Counted from the stretch's first letter, positions 34,170 to 47,528 are shown. The stretch is DNA of 64,000 nucleotides from Cladorrhinum sp. PSN259 (GCA_033725935.1 MU867119.1:62001-126000); one strand, 5' to 3'. Notes: a model not told the origin generated them from the letters alone. Program-made: numbers and translations.

Positions 34170-35610
34170 TCAAACAAAACTCCTCAGTCCCTCCAGGTCC
34201 CTGCCCCCTCTCAACCTCGCGTGTACGTTAATCTCTCCGTATGGTGGTCCTGCATCTACCGTCCTGACAATCCACATCGTTCTTCGCTTGACTTCTCTTG
34301 GTCCTCCGTATTCTAGTACCTTCATTAGCAACCATGTTTGGCCAAGTGGAAGAAAGAAAAGAATTAAGAAACTCACCTTGACGTCTCTGCTCGTGAGCAT
34401 AGTTATAATACGGCTCCGTGTTTGACCTCGGATACGAAGCCATGATCTTGCCCTCCATATACATGCCCTTCTCTCTGCGATCGTCGTAAGGAGGCGGACT
34501 GTTGTTGTAATAATTTTCCGGCTCGTCCTCAAACTCCATCTCCAGGTAAGATGCCGGATTCTGGTCCCAATCTTGCATCGCAGTATTCTGATTCTGTGAC
34601 TGAAAGTGCGCAAGCTCAGGAGAACAATCAATGGGAACCAAAGGCGAATGTTGATGATATCCCAGTGGAGGCGAGGAAGGCGGCGTGCTACTATACTCCA
34701 TCTCGGTCTTTGGTGAGTTCCAATCGTAAAATACTGCAGGTGGTGCCGGTGCATGTGATGGTGGTGGAGGCTGCTCAGCCATCATCGGACTTGTCCCGGT
34801 CTTCTTCCCCTTCCTCTTCTCAACGATCTCATCGCCCCAAACATCCTCCTCACCAGCCTCTTCCGGTAGGGTCTTCCCCCATCCCCTGCCTGCAGACTCA
34901 ATGATCCTCCTCTCCATACCGGCCTCCAACTTGATTCCCAATATTCCACCGAGATAAATCAAATGATGCGTCAACATCTGACAGAGATTCTCCCTCATTG
35001 TAAGCCACAACGTCGGACTTTGTTGAAAATCTGGTGCTGCTGCTCCACCGTAGCAGGTGCCCATCAACATCTCTGCCGGGAAATCTGGTGGTGACCTTTG
35101 TTGCAAATCCGGCGACGAGGAATATCCCATCCCCAGCACAGCACCCAGCACGAAAAGAAACAAAACCTGACAAGTCGATCTGGTGAGTTTAGAAAGGTAC
35201 TGCGGCGTGAGAGTCCGATCGAGCCGTAACAACAACCGCGAGCCAGACAGGTGTCCAGCCGTATATGCATGCATCTCTTCCCTCCCCATCTCCCGCTCTT
35301 TTGGGTAGTAGGATCCAGCATGGCTCACAGAAGCAGCCAGCAAGAGCCTCTGGAAATCATTCGTCAGCTCCTCCAATTCTTGGCCATTCTCAAACTCCTC
35401 CTCCTCCCGGAACTGCAAAGCCAATAAATTCGAGCAACAAAGTCCCACTATGCTCCCGTTCGGCAGTAACTGAGACTCGGGGCTGTTGAGCCATCTCGTG
35501 ATCGTCTTGTTGAATCCCTCTCTGGGTTCCGAGTAAAATGAAAAAGAAGCAGGCGCCGCAATCCGCGAGAGCAGGTTGCTCATCCTGAGCATTAGTGTTT
35601 CTGTGCGCAT
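34170..35610 (-). CDS. Orphan protein with central helix, Pro-rich C-terminus
   Basis: Exons 35610-34377 and 34312-34170, 458 aa; intron 64 nt (GTGAGT, CTAG acceptor). I do not recognise the family. Residues 1 to about 145 are mixed helical with SIVGLCCSNLLALQFREEEEF. A hydrophobic stretch VLFLFVLGAVLGMGY at about 148-163 may be a membrane helix. Then comes AAPDFQQSPTLWLTMRENLCQMLTHHLIYLGGILGIKLE, which looks structured. After residue 270 it is disordered, rich in Pro, Ser, Asn and Tyr with many acidic residues. The second exon codes a basic end with RTMWIVRTVDAGPPYGEINVHAR. The ordered-then-disordered plan suggests a membrane-anchored scaffold, but no function is claimed. Confidence 0.72.
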
Positions 35611-37729
35611 TTTGTTTCTTGTTGCTTTTTTCGGACAAACTCAAACTGGTGAAAAATATTGACGTCTGCGAATAATCTCGTCCGAACGCAGTGAATAGTT
35701 GAAACTCGAAACTTTTTTCGCTCGGAGAGAAAGGCAGGCTTCACAGGGGGTTTTGTATAGAATGCTGTTTTTTTAGAGGGGGGCAGTGTAAGTGGTAAGA
35801 TACCAAAAAAACGCCATCTTTGTTTCAGAACTCAACTAGGTAACACACCTCAAGCTTTAGCATCCCACACCGAAGACAGGCAGGCCCCTTGTCAACGAAC
35901 ACCCAGGACCTTTTCCTTTCACTTGTTCCGTGTACTTGGCTCGTGATTTCGTATTACCAGGAGTGGAAGTGGTGGTCTGTGGCTGGCTGTTATTGTGGGT
36001 CCGGATGGTTTGGTGCCGGTGGTGCCAGTGCAGTGTGGTGGTGAGAGTAGCGCGGAAGCAGTGGATGAGGGGAGGAATATTATCATTCATCTTCAAAAAG
36101 AAAATGGGACTGTTTCCTAATAATGATCAATGATTAGATGCCAAAAAAAAGTGGCGAAAGCCAACACAAAACAACCCCAGCTGAAGGTAAAGTGTTCCAG
36201 ACAGTCCAGACAACACAGCACAGGACACAGCAGGACAGGCTATTGGGACAATTATTTTTGGGGGGCATTTCCCAAAAATCTTGTAATATAATCCTTGGCT
36301 AGTTGCACACTAGCACTTGTCGAGGCTGGCTGATGGTAACACGCTTTTTTGCCATGCAAACCTGGAATTCCAGGTCATCAAGGGCAGGCCTGATCACTTG
36401 GGGGGAAAACAAGCATCACCGAGCTTTCCCGAACTGGCCTAGCAGGATGCGTCTTGGAACCATTCGCTGTCCCAAATCCAAAATTGTGGGGTTGAGCTCT
36501 TTTCTGTTCCAGTTGTTCCTCGACCGGATCGGCGGGTTTGACGGGAATTGATGCAGTCTGTTAGAGGGAATAAAGCTGAAATGGGCAATCCAGTTGAAAT
36601 GAAAATGGGTCCTCAATCCAAAAGAACAAATCTACAACGTCTGGATCACTTCTGGACTGTGAAGACCCTGACATTTCGCCATCCATGCCCGAAACCGACA
36701 TCGCTCTGCCTCAGTTTCCCTGTGCCGCCGTTGCACAACACCATCACACACCCGTCATTTCATGGGCGGACCATGGAACCAAGATCCATGGATGGGTCTC
36801 CACGATCTGATGATGATGCCTGTGCTGCTGCGCAATTAGTACTCTACAAATATATCACTCTGCGGCTCTGGGGAGAGCGCAGTTGGACAGAGCAACCTGG
36901 AAGCAGGTGAACAGGGACGCGCAGGGGTTAAAATAAAGGGTAACACTCAGGTTCGAAAGTGGAGCAACCAAAATGATGGCGGTGGCGCTGAGATCAACGC
37001 TTAATTGGTTCGGACAGGGGTCTTTCAGCTTGCTCGGTGCCGTCTTTAACGGTTTTTCAGCTCGCCCGGTTTTTCGATTTCTCTCTCAAAGGGTATATCC
37101 GATCGGGGACGGACACATGGTTTCAAGATGTGGGGTTTTTGACAGTGTTTAATTTGGTGAGGCCCAGGCACCGCGACCTGGCGGTTTTTTGAATCAGCAG
37201 AGCATTGAGTCGCCACACACACCGAACGCTCGACAATATGTGTCAGTTTGGGATGAGAGTCCAGAACGTGAAATGCCGGGTGGTCGTGGCAGACTTATTC
37301 GGTGAGTCAAGAACTTGAGCTCTGGAAAAAGACCGGAGATGCATTTGATCTCGTGATTAACAATTATTCTTTGGGCTTGGAATGAATGCATGCTAATGCA
37401 AGTCATCGTGCCACACTCCTACCTACGGCGTATTCCACTTACCTACACTTACTACGCCAAACTATCACACAGGCACACACCGCATTTTACCCTATTTTTA
37501 TTTTTATGGTTTCACTCTTTGTCCTTTTTGGGCAATAATTGACGACAAGCCACTTTTTTTCGCCGTCACTTTTAACACTAAGCCTGAGCCCAGCCCAGCC
37601 CCACAACATGAAGCCCACTTGATAGCAGTGAGGCGCTCTCTGCCTGTTCATCACCAACGGTGATAGGATGACACTGGATACGTATTGGAAGATTGATGAT
37701 GGAACTTCAAAGTTTGAAGATCTTTGGGA

Positions 37730-37769
<40 letters not shown>

Positions 37770-38332
37770 TCAAGGTCAGCCTAGCATATCAGAGTGAAAC
37801 GAAATCTTACGAGTTGAAAAGCCAGATGCCGCAGTACATATAACCAAACCGACAAAGAGCGTGACAATGAACAAGTAAATACCGTACCGCCAAAATACAC
37901 ATCAGATGGGTAAGGTATAATCCTTCTCAGTAAGCGGCTTTTATACGCCAATTACTACAACCACGCATGTCTATTTTCGGAACGGTCACCGGTTCCGATT
38001 TACTCACAAAGCCGTTCTTCTATTTCCAAATTGGGTAGCCCGAGCCAACATTATATCATGCCTCGGAATCTACATGATTCCAGCCAGTTCTAAGCATTCA
38101 CATGTGATTACCATATGACTCCAAAGATTTGATCATATTATAGCTAGTGACAGAGTCACATACTAACACGTCCTAATTCTCCTGCTTTTTCTCACCTAAT
38201 ATTTCAGCCTCAAAAAAAGAAGAAAAAACCAATGCTCCCAAGAAATCCATCAGAATATGCTCACAAGTTTGCCTTTTTTTTCCTTTTTATCCGCTCTCTG
38301 CCTTCCAAAATATCATGTCACTCCAAGAGTCC
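35611..38332. other. Intergenic, 2.7 kb
   Basis: No gene found. A (ATT)13 microsatellite lies at 37732-37770. A tRNA-like piece near 36870 was checked and rejected. Confidence 0.55.
37732..37770. repeat. (ATT)n microsatellite, about 13 units
   Basis: Perfect TTA/ATT trinucleotide run of about 39 bp in intergenic sequence. Confidence 0.95.
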
Positions 38333-39819
38333 CTATTCAGGACCCAACTTCTTGGTAGCCCACCCCAACCTCACATTCTGCTCATCAAAAATCACAAAAG
38401 CACTCTTAATAGCAATATCCCCAAAGATTGAAAACCCGAGCCCCTCGTTACTCTGAATAGCTCCATAACAAGTCCCGTCCCCATTCACCGCATAATTGAC
38501 ATATTCGGCTGGAACAGTAATCGTATGGGTGGCGTCCGTCCCAAAGGTAAAATCAAACAGTCCAGTCTTGGCAATCTTGCAATCAAATACATAACCCATC
38601 CAGAGCTCCGAGTAAGTGGCTCCCTTGACCTTGGCATAATAAGAAGCAACCACTTCGTCGGGCAAAAGCAACAGGGTAGTACCCGTGTCCGTAATGCCTC
38701 TAACCGCGGTCTTGTTGATGCCCGTCTTTGGGATGGCGCCGACTGCGTATCCGGAGGAAGTCCACATCCAGTATCCTTCTGTATTGTCGACGGGGACGTA
38801 CGTGATATTGCCCGTGTATGCTTGGTCGTCCAGCCAGCCAAAGTTGTACTTGCCAGCTATTGATCCGTTGTTAGTAAATCCTTATTAGGATAAGAGAAGA
38901 GAAGAAAAACCTCACAAGTATTATGCTTCAAATCGGCCGTAAAAAACCCACCGTCCAACTGCCCAAGCGCATTCTCAAAAAACGTCTTTTGTTCCTTTGG
39001 CTGTATGCTGTTCAACTTGCCAAAACCCAACCCCACAAGCCCATCAAGATTCGTGTCCTTGGTAAACTGCGCGCTCACCTCACTCGCAAGCTCAACCGCC
39101 TGTCCCTTCACTGTCACCCCGCCGATATCAACCGTATCCTGGTAGACAACTCCACCAGAGTGACTTCCGTCTCCGTATTCACAGTCCCAGGTGTATCCCT
39201 TCATCTCAACTGCCGTGGAAGACTTGTTGGCGTTGTAGAGGTGTTGTCCGTTGACTTCGTCATTTGACAGGAGAGTAGAGAACACCCAGAGGTCCGAAGA
39301 GCCAGTGTCAATGTCGAGGTTAAATACCTGGGGTGGCGTCCCGATCGAGGCGGAGATGATCCATTCCGCGTCTCCTTCTTGAGGATAGGTTGTGACAGAG
39401 TCATCGTCGGCATGATCGTCTGCGCTGATGTCACCGTCGCCGTCTCGATTATCACCGCCATCACCGTCATCGTCGTCGTCGCCGCCATCATCATCACCAT
39501 CATCAATAGGAGGGTCAGTGTCGCCAGGGTCAGATGAAGATTGGCGTTTCTGATTCAAGTGACGAATGGATGCGGCGTGGTTGAGTCTAACTCTTTCGAT
39601 GGCGTTTTTGTGGTTCTCGGAAATGCCTTGACCGTACTTGGAGCGGATTTTGGCTAGCGCAAGAGGACCGTTGCGGGTGCCGGGCACAAAGTTGGGGTTG
39701 CGGACCTGTTCAACCGAGACCCTTCTGCCGGTGGTGTCTTTGGAGGGAGAATGAGTTGCAGGCAAGGCACTGGCAGTGGCCAAGAGGCCTGCCGCGATGA
39801 GAGAAGCTTCGATTCTCAT
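38333..39819 (-). CDS. Secreted pepsin-like aspartic protease (A1)
   Basis: Exons 39819-38916 and 38856-38333, 475 aa; intron 59 nt (GTGAGG, TTACTAAC, AATAG). A signal peptide (about 1-19) and a propeptide precede a KR site at 91-92. The two catalytic Asp are D171 in DIDTGSSDLW and D358 in ITDTGTTLLLLP; the flap Tyr is in WDCEYGDGSHSGG. FSIFGDIAIKSAFVIFD is the normal C-terminal hallmark. Between the processing site and the mature core lies a linker of about 40 residues (100-140) made almost wholly of Asp and Gly, absent from typical family members. The protease should act outside the cell in acid. The linker might bind metal or keep the zymogen soluble; that is inference. Confidence 0.94.
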
Positions 39820-42800
39820 CTTGCCGAGGGTTTTGTTTTCCGTAGGTGATACCAGACACCTGGCAGTGAGGCAAGATCTTCAAGTCCAAAACTGGACTAT
39901 GAAAGTGGGAGAGCGAATGGGTGAACGTTTCGAATCTGTTTTCTGGCAGTTTGACGAGGTCTTATGTCCTTGGATTGCCACCATCCGTGAGTGCATGGAA
40001 GGTGCACCACCCAAGTCTCACCGTGACCTAGTGACTCCGTTCCCGTTTGGAAGTAACCACGGATGAGTGTTTGATGCCTGTGGTACGGCCGAGTCCCACC
40101 GATGAGTTGTACCTGCCGTCGGTGAGGAAGTTGCAAGGAGGTTACACCTTGGGTGGTGCGATTCCAGGCTTGTATGTCACGAAGCCAATCTCATGAGCAG
40201 CTAGAGTGAGTGACTGTGAGTTTTGACCGAGCAAGTTGGAATATGGGATGCATATCATCCAAACTCGGCGTGAATCTAAGAGCTATCTTGGTCGCCATCA
40301 CCCTCACCCCCAACCTCCATGACTGGAAATCGTGCATGTCCATACTTCAGTTCATTCATGATCAGCTTGCATCGAAGCTAAGTGCAAAAAGAAAAGGCCA
40401 AGAATATCTGTAGTTCACGGATCATCAACTATTAAAACACAGCCAGATCAGTCACAGCCCAGGCCGTGTGGGATATGGCGACATTTTTTTCAAGGCTTAG
40501 CTACCTAGGTACTGGTGGGCCATAGGACCCTCGCTGTCCCAGACCGGCCCGTTGGTTGTTAACATTCGTCTAGTCCCGAATGTCACGTAGTTGGGGCAAA
40601 AATTCACGGGTTTTGTGCGAACGGGGTGCCGGAAATATTTACAATGCGGTACTATAGATCCACCTAAGCCTTTCGTAATGCACGTGGATTGTATGTAACT
40701 TGGACTAGGTACATCTGTAGGTGCTCTTCTTTTAAGCTTCCCTTGCAGCCCGTGCCTGTGATGGTAGTAGCTGCGACGGGACCATGCAGTTGTTGGAGCT
40801 CATGGGCGACGATCATTTTGAGTAGCTGACCGGGACAGGGTAAGATTGGTGCTGCGTGAGGATGGATCTGAGTTCTGCATGTTGGGAGATCATGGGAAAC
40901 GTCAGGAAACATGTCAGGGTGTACATGGAGGAGTGCAGCCAACAAGAGTGGATGGGATGTAACCTGGATTCCGTATCAAACATCAGGAAGTGGTGTGCTA
41001 CAAACGGCCGGCCAGGAACAGGTGATTCGTTGGCTTATTATCACATGTTTCCTGTGAACAGCAAACAACTCGGATCTCCCCGCTCGTTATCTCCTGCCAA
41101 ACCTGCAAATAGATTCCGAACAAGAGATAAAACTGATGCCTGTATAGGTAGGTGAGGGCAAAAGTTGGAAGATGGTGGATTTAGAGTTCTGATCTTGAAG
41201 GAGTGCTGATCACCTCATATTTGTTGGTTCCATTTTCCAGAAAAGTTGGGGTGGCGGTTATTGCGGTTATTCCCGTTCGGACGGACCAGTTTCGCGGTTC
41301 TCATCGAAGTTGTACAAGATGGATTGGGCGTGCCATCAAAGGAGTGGAAGGAAGGAAGGTTCGTTGACGACATGCGACATGACCCGCTGCGGTGGAGCTT
41401 GGTGCTGTGCAAGAAGGGAAGGAGGTAGCAATAAGCTTCATCAGTCGATCTTGGGCGTCTTGGCATCGATGCCCGGGCCCTTGGAGCAGCAAGCCCCGAG
41501 TCCGGCTCCTGACACCCAGACCCTTTGGACTCCCGTCCTTTTGCATTTTTAGGTTGTTCCTTTCTCAGACCCCTATTCTCTCAAAAACTATTTCGCTGAT
41601 TTGTATAGTTTGACAATCATAATGATGACATTGCTGTCTCTGAATTTTCGGGCTTGGTCCCGAGTTGATAAGTGCGGGGATTTAATGTATTTTCATTTGT
41701 CGCTGGCATATGCTGCATTTTGGGAAGGAGATGATCACACAAGCAGCCGGCCAATCAATACTGCATCATTGGAACCCAACTCGCCTACACTGTCAGAACG
41801 GGGTAATCATCCCCGACGTCCAAGTAGGTAGGATTCTCATCTGCATGCTCAGTTTATCGGTATTGTGCCGCACTGTCGACGCTGCGTGATATCGGTCCGT
41901 TGTTGGAGAATCATGGATTCATGATCGATTGGATGTTTGTTCTAATACGAAAAAGGGTTATTCAGCGACCTTCTTCTTTGGGAAATAAGACTCGAAATCT
42001 TTGCCAAATCATTGGCTTAGTGATAAACCTTTAATCCCCACCGTGCGCGTAATGGAATGTCAAGCCCAAGAAGAGCTAGTGCAGAACAAACCGTTTTGCT
42101 TCTGACACTGACAATTCATGCAAACTGCCCGCATAAAACACTAATGGATATGCTTATGGGGATGTTCTTTCGGAGATTCAACAGTTTTCGAATCATATCT
42201 CACAGTTGCTGATTGGATCACAGCATGAGATCAGTTGAGTGTCGCACTGTGCCTGTCCTCCGGAAGCGATGTCACTGGAGCACGGAATGTCTGCACCATT
42301 CAAGAACATACACACACACACACACACTCACAACCAACTACTAGAATAGGGAGCTGTATCAACTTGTTCCCCTGACGGGACAGTTCAAGATGACTGCTCC
42401 TGGTCAACCGCGGTTCAGGGTTCGGCCGGTGGTGGTGTGGTGGTGGTGGTGGTGCGACGACGGGAACAAGGGGGAGGGCGGACAGTGCCAAGAAACAGGG
42501 ATAAGCTTTGGGGGTTGGCGGCTGTCATTCATTCTCGACTGCATCCATCCATCGGGAGAATCGTCACATGAGCTTTGCAGACGATGCACGGCCGTAAAAG
42601 AGCCAAGCCGGTCCCAGAAGCACCACAATGATCCGTCCCTGAGAATCTGGGCACCTGCCCGGGCATTGGGTGTTTGCAAGATGCTTGGCCTGATATTGGG
42701 GCGACCGCAGGACGTTGCACATGGAGTGGGGCATCGAGACTTCACAAGCTCATTCGACAAGGAAGCCAAGCTTCCTGCTTTTCTCGGCATGGCGGCATTT

Positions 42801-43871
42801 TGAGATGCGACAGTCAACGGTGGGCAAGCCACGACCACCTGCCTTGTTCGAGGTCATTGTGGGAAGGGGCCAATTGGATTGAGCGACATTGGATGGAACG
42901 GCGTCCTGTCCGGTTGGGGCAACATCCCTCGGTCGATCAGCATCCTCTGAAATGGGCTATCAGAGATATCCGATATCGTGCGGTGTGCAGATTGGTCGAG
43001 TTATGCGTGGTCCCGAAACCCAGGTTCGATGCCATCACGATTGTTCCAATTGTCGGAATAAATTTCCATGGTGATAAGGAATGAACAAATTCGAGATGGG
43101 ATGCATCGATTGCCGAGACTTGCGAGACAAGACGGGAAAGACTGACACTGCAAGACAGGCTAAAGTGGGTGCCCGCCCTGGCGACCGGCACCTTCCCCAG
43201 AAACTCAGTTAATGAACATGATCTTTCCGTGGGACTTGCCTGCAAAGGAATTTTGAGTTTCGCGTCACCCCATCCCCGCAATTCGCCTAGGGCTACAAAC
43301 TCCCCTCAGAGAGCTATGTGGGCGTTTTCCTTAAAACGGCCGTCTCCCGACCTGCCTAATACGGGATATCGCCTCTTGTTCCGGTAAATCAATTGGCGGC
43401 CGAAGAGTGTTCCACGCCGTGCGCGGTCCTCCCACATGCCGTCCATCTTTTCTGGGAGAGGATTTGCCTTTCCCGGCAAGATGTTTCGCATGCTTATCTC
43501 TAAACCACAGATGGCAGGACATTGGACAACCATGCGAACCTAGACGCCGCCTATCACTGGGGCTTCCGTCAGTGGCAACGGGCTGTAAGTGCACATTCTG
43601 ATTTCGGCAAGGGCGACGACTTTCTGGACCTTTTCCCCCAAGACTGTCGATGCAACCATTCCCCCCTCGGTGGGCCGATCGTTTCCACGCCTACTATCGC
43701 CCCTAAGCAGACTTGCTGCCATTGACTTTTATCTATTAAATACCAGCTGCGGGACCCGTTTCCGTCCTGGTGTTTTCCCTTTTTCTTTTTCGTCTCTCAG
43801 GCCATCTTCGTCTCCGACAACCTTCCAGACGTCGACCACCCCAACACCCAACACCCAACTCCGTCGTCAAC
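39820..43871. other. Gene-free stretch, 4.05 kb, before the OPT gene
   Basis: The largest gap without a gene. A (CA)8 tract lies near 42311-42327 and GGT/TGG-rich sequence at 42426-42455. Short frames on both strands lack domains and splice partners. The last 500 bp become pyrimidine-rich towards the OPT start. It may hold a long promoter or 5' leader. Confidence 0.55.
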
Positions 43872-46263
43872 ATGGCCGAAGAGAAGCGGTCCGTCGACGC
43901 CACGGCGGGCGGCATCCGCCCATTCTCCGAGGGTACGCCCGCATACGAAGGCACCGGGGACATCAAGAAGGAGATCACGGTTGAAAGCTCCGAGAAGGAA
44001 TTCTCAGAGACTGAGGTTGTGGAGGAGGACCTTTACAGGCCCTTGTTGATGCCCGAGGGCATTCCCCACGAGCCGAACCCGCTTACCATCCGTGCCGTCG
44101 TGGTCGGTTGCATTCTCGGCTCTCTCGTCGCTGCTTCCAACTTGTATCTTGGTAAGTTGCTGGGTGGAATTGTCACCCGCTACACTTAATGGATTCGAGT
44201 CTAACAACCCTGAACAGGTCTCAAGACTGGTTTCACCTTCGGCGCCAACATGTTCGGTGCCATTTTCGGCTATGGTATCCTCAAGTTTTTCGAAAAGTCG
44301 GGCAAGAAATTCCCCATCATTGGTGGTTTCTTCGGTCCCCAGGAGAACTCCATCGTCCAAGCTGCCGCTACCGGTGCCGGTGGTATCGGTGGTATCTATG
44401 TCGCCGCTCTCCCCGCCATGTACCGTCTCGGAGTCATGCCAGAGGGCCACTCTCCCAAGGATGATATTGGTGCCATCTTCACCATCACCCTTGTCTGCTC
44501 TTTCATCGGTCTCTTCTACGTCACGCCTCTCCGCAAGTTCTTCATCATCCAGGTCGCCCGCGAGCTTGGCCTCATGTTCCCCACCCCTACTGCCGTCGCC
44601 CTGACGATCCGCTCCATGCACGCGGGTGCCAGCGGCAGCATTGAGGCCGTCAAGAAGCTCAAGGCCCTCATGATCTGCTTCGTCGCCGCCCTCGTCCACC
44701 GTGTCGCTTCGTACTATGCTGTTGGCATCCTTTACGACTGGCACGTCTTCACCTGGATCCACATCTGGAGCGGCTACAAGAGCTGGGCCCTCAACATCGA
44801 GTCTTGGGGTTGGTACTTTGAGTGGACTCCTGCCTTCATTGGATCCGGTATGCTCATCGGTCTCAATCCCGCCATCTCCATGTTTGGCGGTGCCGTCATT
44901 GCCTGGGGTCTCATTGGTCCCTTGTTGGTTCACTACGGCGAGTGCATTGGTAGGCAGATCGACGGAAAGGACGAGCACTGGAAGGACATGTACAGCTTCA
45001 CCTCCCTCAGCGGTCTGGGCAAGCGCACTCCTTCTCCCAGATACTGGCTCCTCTGGCCCGGTGTCATGGTCATGGTGTGCTCCTCCATGGCTGAGCTTTT
45101 TATCCAGTACAAGGTCATCTGGAACGGCTTCCTTACCGTCTGGGCCGAGGCCTGCGGCGGTATCAACAACCGGCTCACCTCCCGCGGCAAGTCAAGCCCA
45201 TTCTTCGCCAAGCACTCTATTCCCAGGCAGAGCACCGAAGACATGGTTGAGGATCCCTTCCCGTTGTCGGAGCAGGTCAGAAACTGGATGTGGGCACTTG
45301 GCCTTCTCGCCACTCTGGTGCTTGCAATGATCATTGGACACTTCCAGTGGGATATGAACCCAGGTCTCATGATTCTTTCCATTTTGCTCGCCTTCCTTTT
45401 CTCTTTCCTCGCCATCCAGATCGGAGCCGTCACCGACTCTACTCCTCTTACTGCCGCGGCCAAGGCATCCCAGCTTGTCTTTGGTGCTGCCACCTCTCAC
45501 AGCGGATACACTGTCCAACAGGCTCAGAAGATCAACTTGGTCGCTGGCGCCGTCGCCTCCGGTGGTGCTGATATTGCTACGGCCCTCGTTGGCGACTTCC
45601 GCACTGGTTTCCTCATCAAAACTCCCCCAATCAAGCAGTGGATTGCCCAAGTTATTGGCAGCTTTGTTAGCGTCTGGCTCGGCCCTGGTCTGTTTGTGCT
45701 CTTCACCACTGCTTATCCTTGCATCTGGAAGCCGAATGAAGATGATCTTGGGGATCACTGCCCCTTCCTCGTTCCCTCCGTTACTGCTTGGGCAGCCGTT
45801 GCCCAGGCCGTTACTGACCCTACCGTCAAGATTCCTCTCACCAGCGGTATATTCTCAATCGTTATGGGTATTGTCTCGATCATCCAAGTCATTGTCCGCC
45901 ACTTCTGGCTCGTCGGTGAGCGCGAGAAGTATCGCAAGTGGCTTCCAAACTGGGGTGCTATTGCTCTTTCGTGGGTCATTCCCGCTCCCGTCTTTGCCAG
46001 TGCTGCACTTCTCGGTGCCATCATTGCCAAACTCTGGAGGAAGTACAGCATGCGCACTTGGGACATTTATGGTTATGCCGTCGCTGCTGGTAAGTTGTTG
46101 AGCCCGTCTTGGTTAATTGCCTCGAATCGTTACTAATGATGTTCTTGTAGGTTTCATTGCTGGCGAGGGTCTCGGTGGTGTCGTTGGTGCCGCCCTCACT
46201 CTTGGTGGTGTAGACGGTAGCGTTTATGGCACAAACATTGCCTGCCCCATGAACGCGTGCTAG
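43872..46263 (+). CDS. OPT superfamily oligopeptide transporter
   Basis: Exons 43872-44151, 44218-46089 and 46151-46263, 754 aa. Introns are 66 and 61 nt with GTAAGTTG donors. The N-terminal 70 residues are soluble and acidic. Hydrophobic segments begin at LTIRAVVVGCILGSLVAASNLYLGLKTGFTFG, the family's first pair with the conserved NLYxGLKTG turn. Others include GPQENSIVQAAATGAGGI, FPTPTAVALTIRSMH, LIGLNPAISMFGGAVIAWG and FLAIQIGAVTDSTPLTAAAKASQLVFG. This is the YSL-like fungal OPT branch, proton-coupled carriers of peptides, glutathione or metal chelates. The substrate is not known. The very end, GFIAGEGLGGVVGAAL, is the last helix and is coded by exon 3. Confidence 0.95.
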
Positions 46264-46884
46264 TCGCACGTTTAGTGAGGGTCGGAATGTTGTCTCTCTA
46301 CTTTTTGGATAGAGAAGGAAAAGGATACCTTTTTGTTTATGCGTTGAATATGCGCTCAAGATACCATGTCGTTGTTGTAGTTTAAAACAGTATACCATGA
46401 TGATACCTCGATAATTAATGAATCCGGCCTGTTTGCCAATCAAGAATCTGTTTACCGCTTCTGCCTATGAGCTTCGGGTCTTTTTCTCACACTACCTTGC
46501 TTTCAACCTTGTTTGTGATAACTGGGGCCGCATACGTCTTGTATGGACATGGTTTGCACGAGACAGTTCGAAACTATATCTACATGAATTTGAACCGAAA
46601 TTTCTTGAGGAATCAACAATCTCTATGGCTTACTTTACTTTGGGTGCCGATACCCGCGCCAGAAGCGGTAAATCAGTGAATTATACACGGATCATATCTC
46701 CACAAGAACGCCGTTTGCTAAACCCGACAAAGCTGGCCACATGCAATTCGTGTATTTTATATTGACGAAGTCAAAACTGGATAATTCCAATTCCCTATGG
46801 CTAGAGGTAGCCCCACTCGGATTGGGCTGGTTGTTTAGACTGTATTCAAGTCGATTGCACTGCCTCAATATCATCCTTTCCCAC
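46264..46884. other. Convergent intergenic, OPT / small membrane protein
   Basis: 620 bp between two stop codons. No gene recognised; small frames lack support. Confidence 0.5.
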
Positions 46885-47528
46885 CTATTTCGCTAACTGT
46901 TCAGATCTGCCGCCAATGGCGATTGTCTCAAAGTCAGGTTGCCCTTCCATAAACTTGGTGACGGTATACGTTGATACATATACGCTTGGTGAAGAAGCTG
47001 ATGCCAGCTTTGTAATGGTGGTCTTTTCGATAGCCACCGTGACAATGGGCCAGGGTTCGCTGATAGTATTCGACCTGGCACTCAGCGTTTATGTCCTGAG
47101 CCACCACTACCATGGACATTCACTGACCTTGATTCGCTTCCAGCACTAGCTGACAAGCCGCCAACAACACATCCTACGATGCCTCCAACAATCACGATAA
47201 TCAGAACGGTAACCAGAATCCAGAATTTTTTGATCGGTAATCCAAGTATCTTTCTGCTCGGACTGCTTTCGGGATTTATCGCCGGGTTTCCGTTCTCCTT
47301 GCTCCCGGGGCAGGGATTAGCACCATTGTCTATGGGCTCGAGGCCCGAGGCAGGAGCGAGTTCGTGACTCGCCAGTGTCCTATCGGCGATGACTCGAAAT
47401 TTGTCGGCAGCATTAAGATGTGGATCACTTGGCTGTACAACTTCAAGTCCCGGGTCATAATGGTAAGGTTCGAGCCCGAAGTAGTTGCTGGGAGGATTCT
47501 TGTCTGTAGGTCTTCGCGGTTGAGCCAT
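46885..47528 (-). CDS. Small single-helix membrane protein
   Basis: Proposed exons 47528-47128 and 47059-46885, 191 aa. The intron (68 nt, GTCAGT donor, TATCAG acceptor) is inferred because it joins two open frames into a sensible product; without it the protein would end 15 codons later. The N-terminal 95 residues are soluble, with YHYDPGLEVVQPSDP, a pattern I associate with fungal one-helix plasma-membrane proteins. One helix follows (FWILVTVLIIVIVGGIVGCVVGG), and the outer part has VTVAIEKTTITK and YVSTYTVTKF, Thr/Ser-rich. No enzymatic motif. It may be a wall or stress sensor-like protein, but this is a guess. Confidence 0.68.

Noticed and set aside
36850..36935. tRNA-like piece (GAGCGCAGTTGGACAGAGC)
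   Set aside because: A D-arm-like sequence is present, but no matching T arm or acceptor stem could be found.
43005..43040. GGTTCGATGCC, T-arm-like
   Set aside because: No D arm, anticodon arm or acceptor pairing upstream.
44004..44978. 324 aa minus-strand frame inside the OPT gene
   Set aside because: Antisense shadow of OPT exons 1 and 2; composition is the mirror of the membrane protein.
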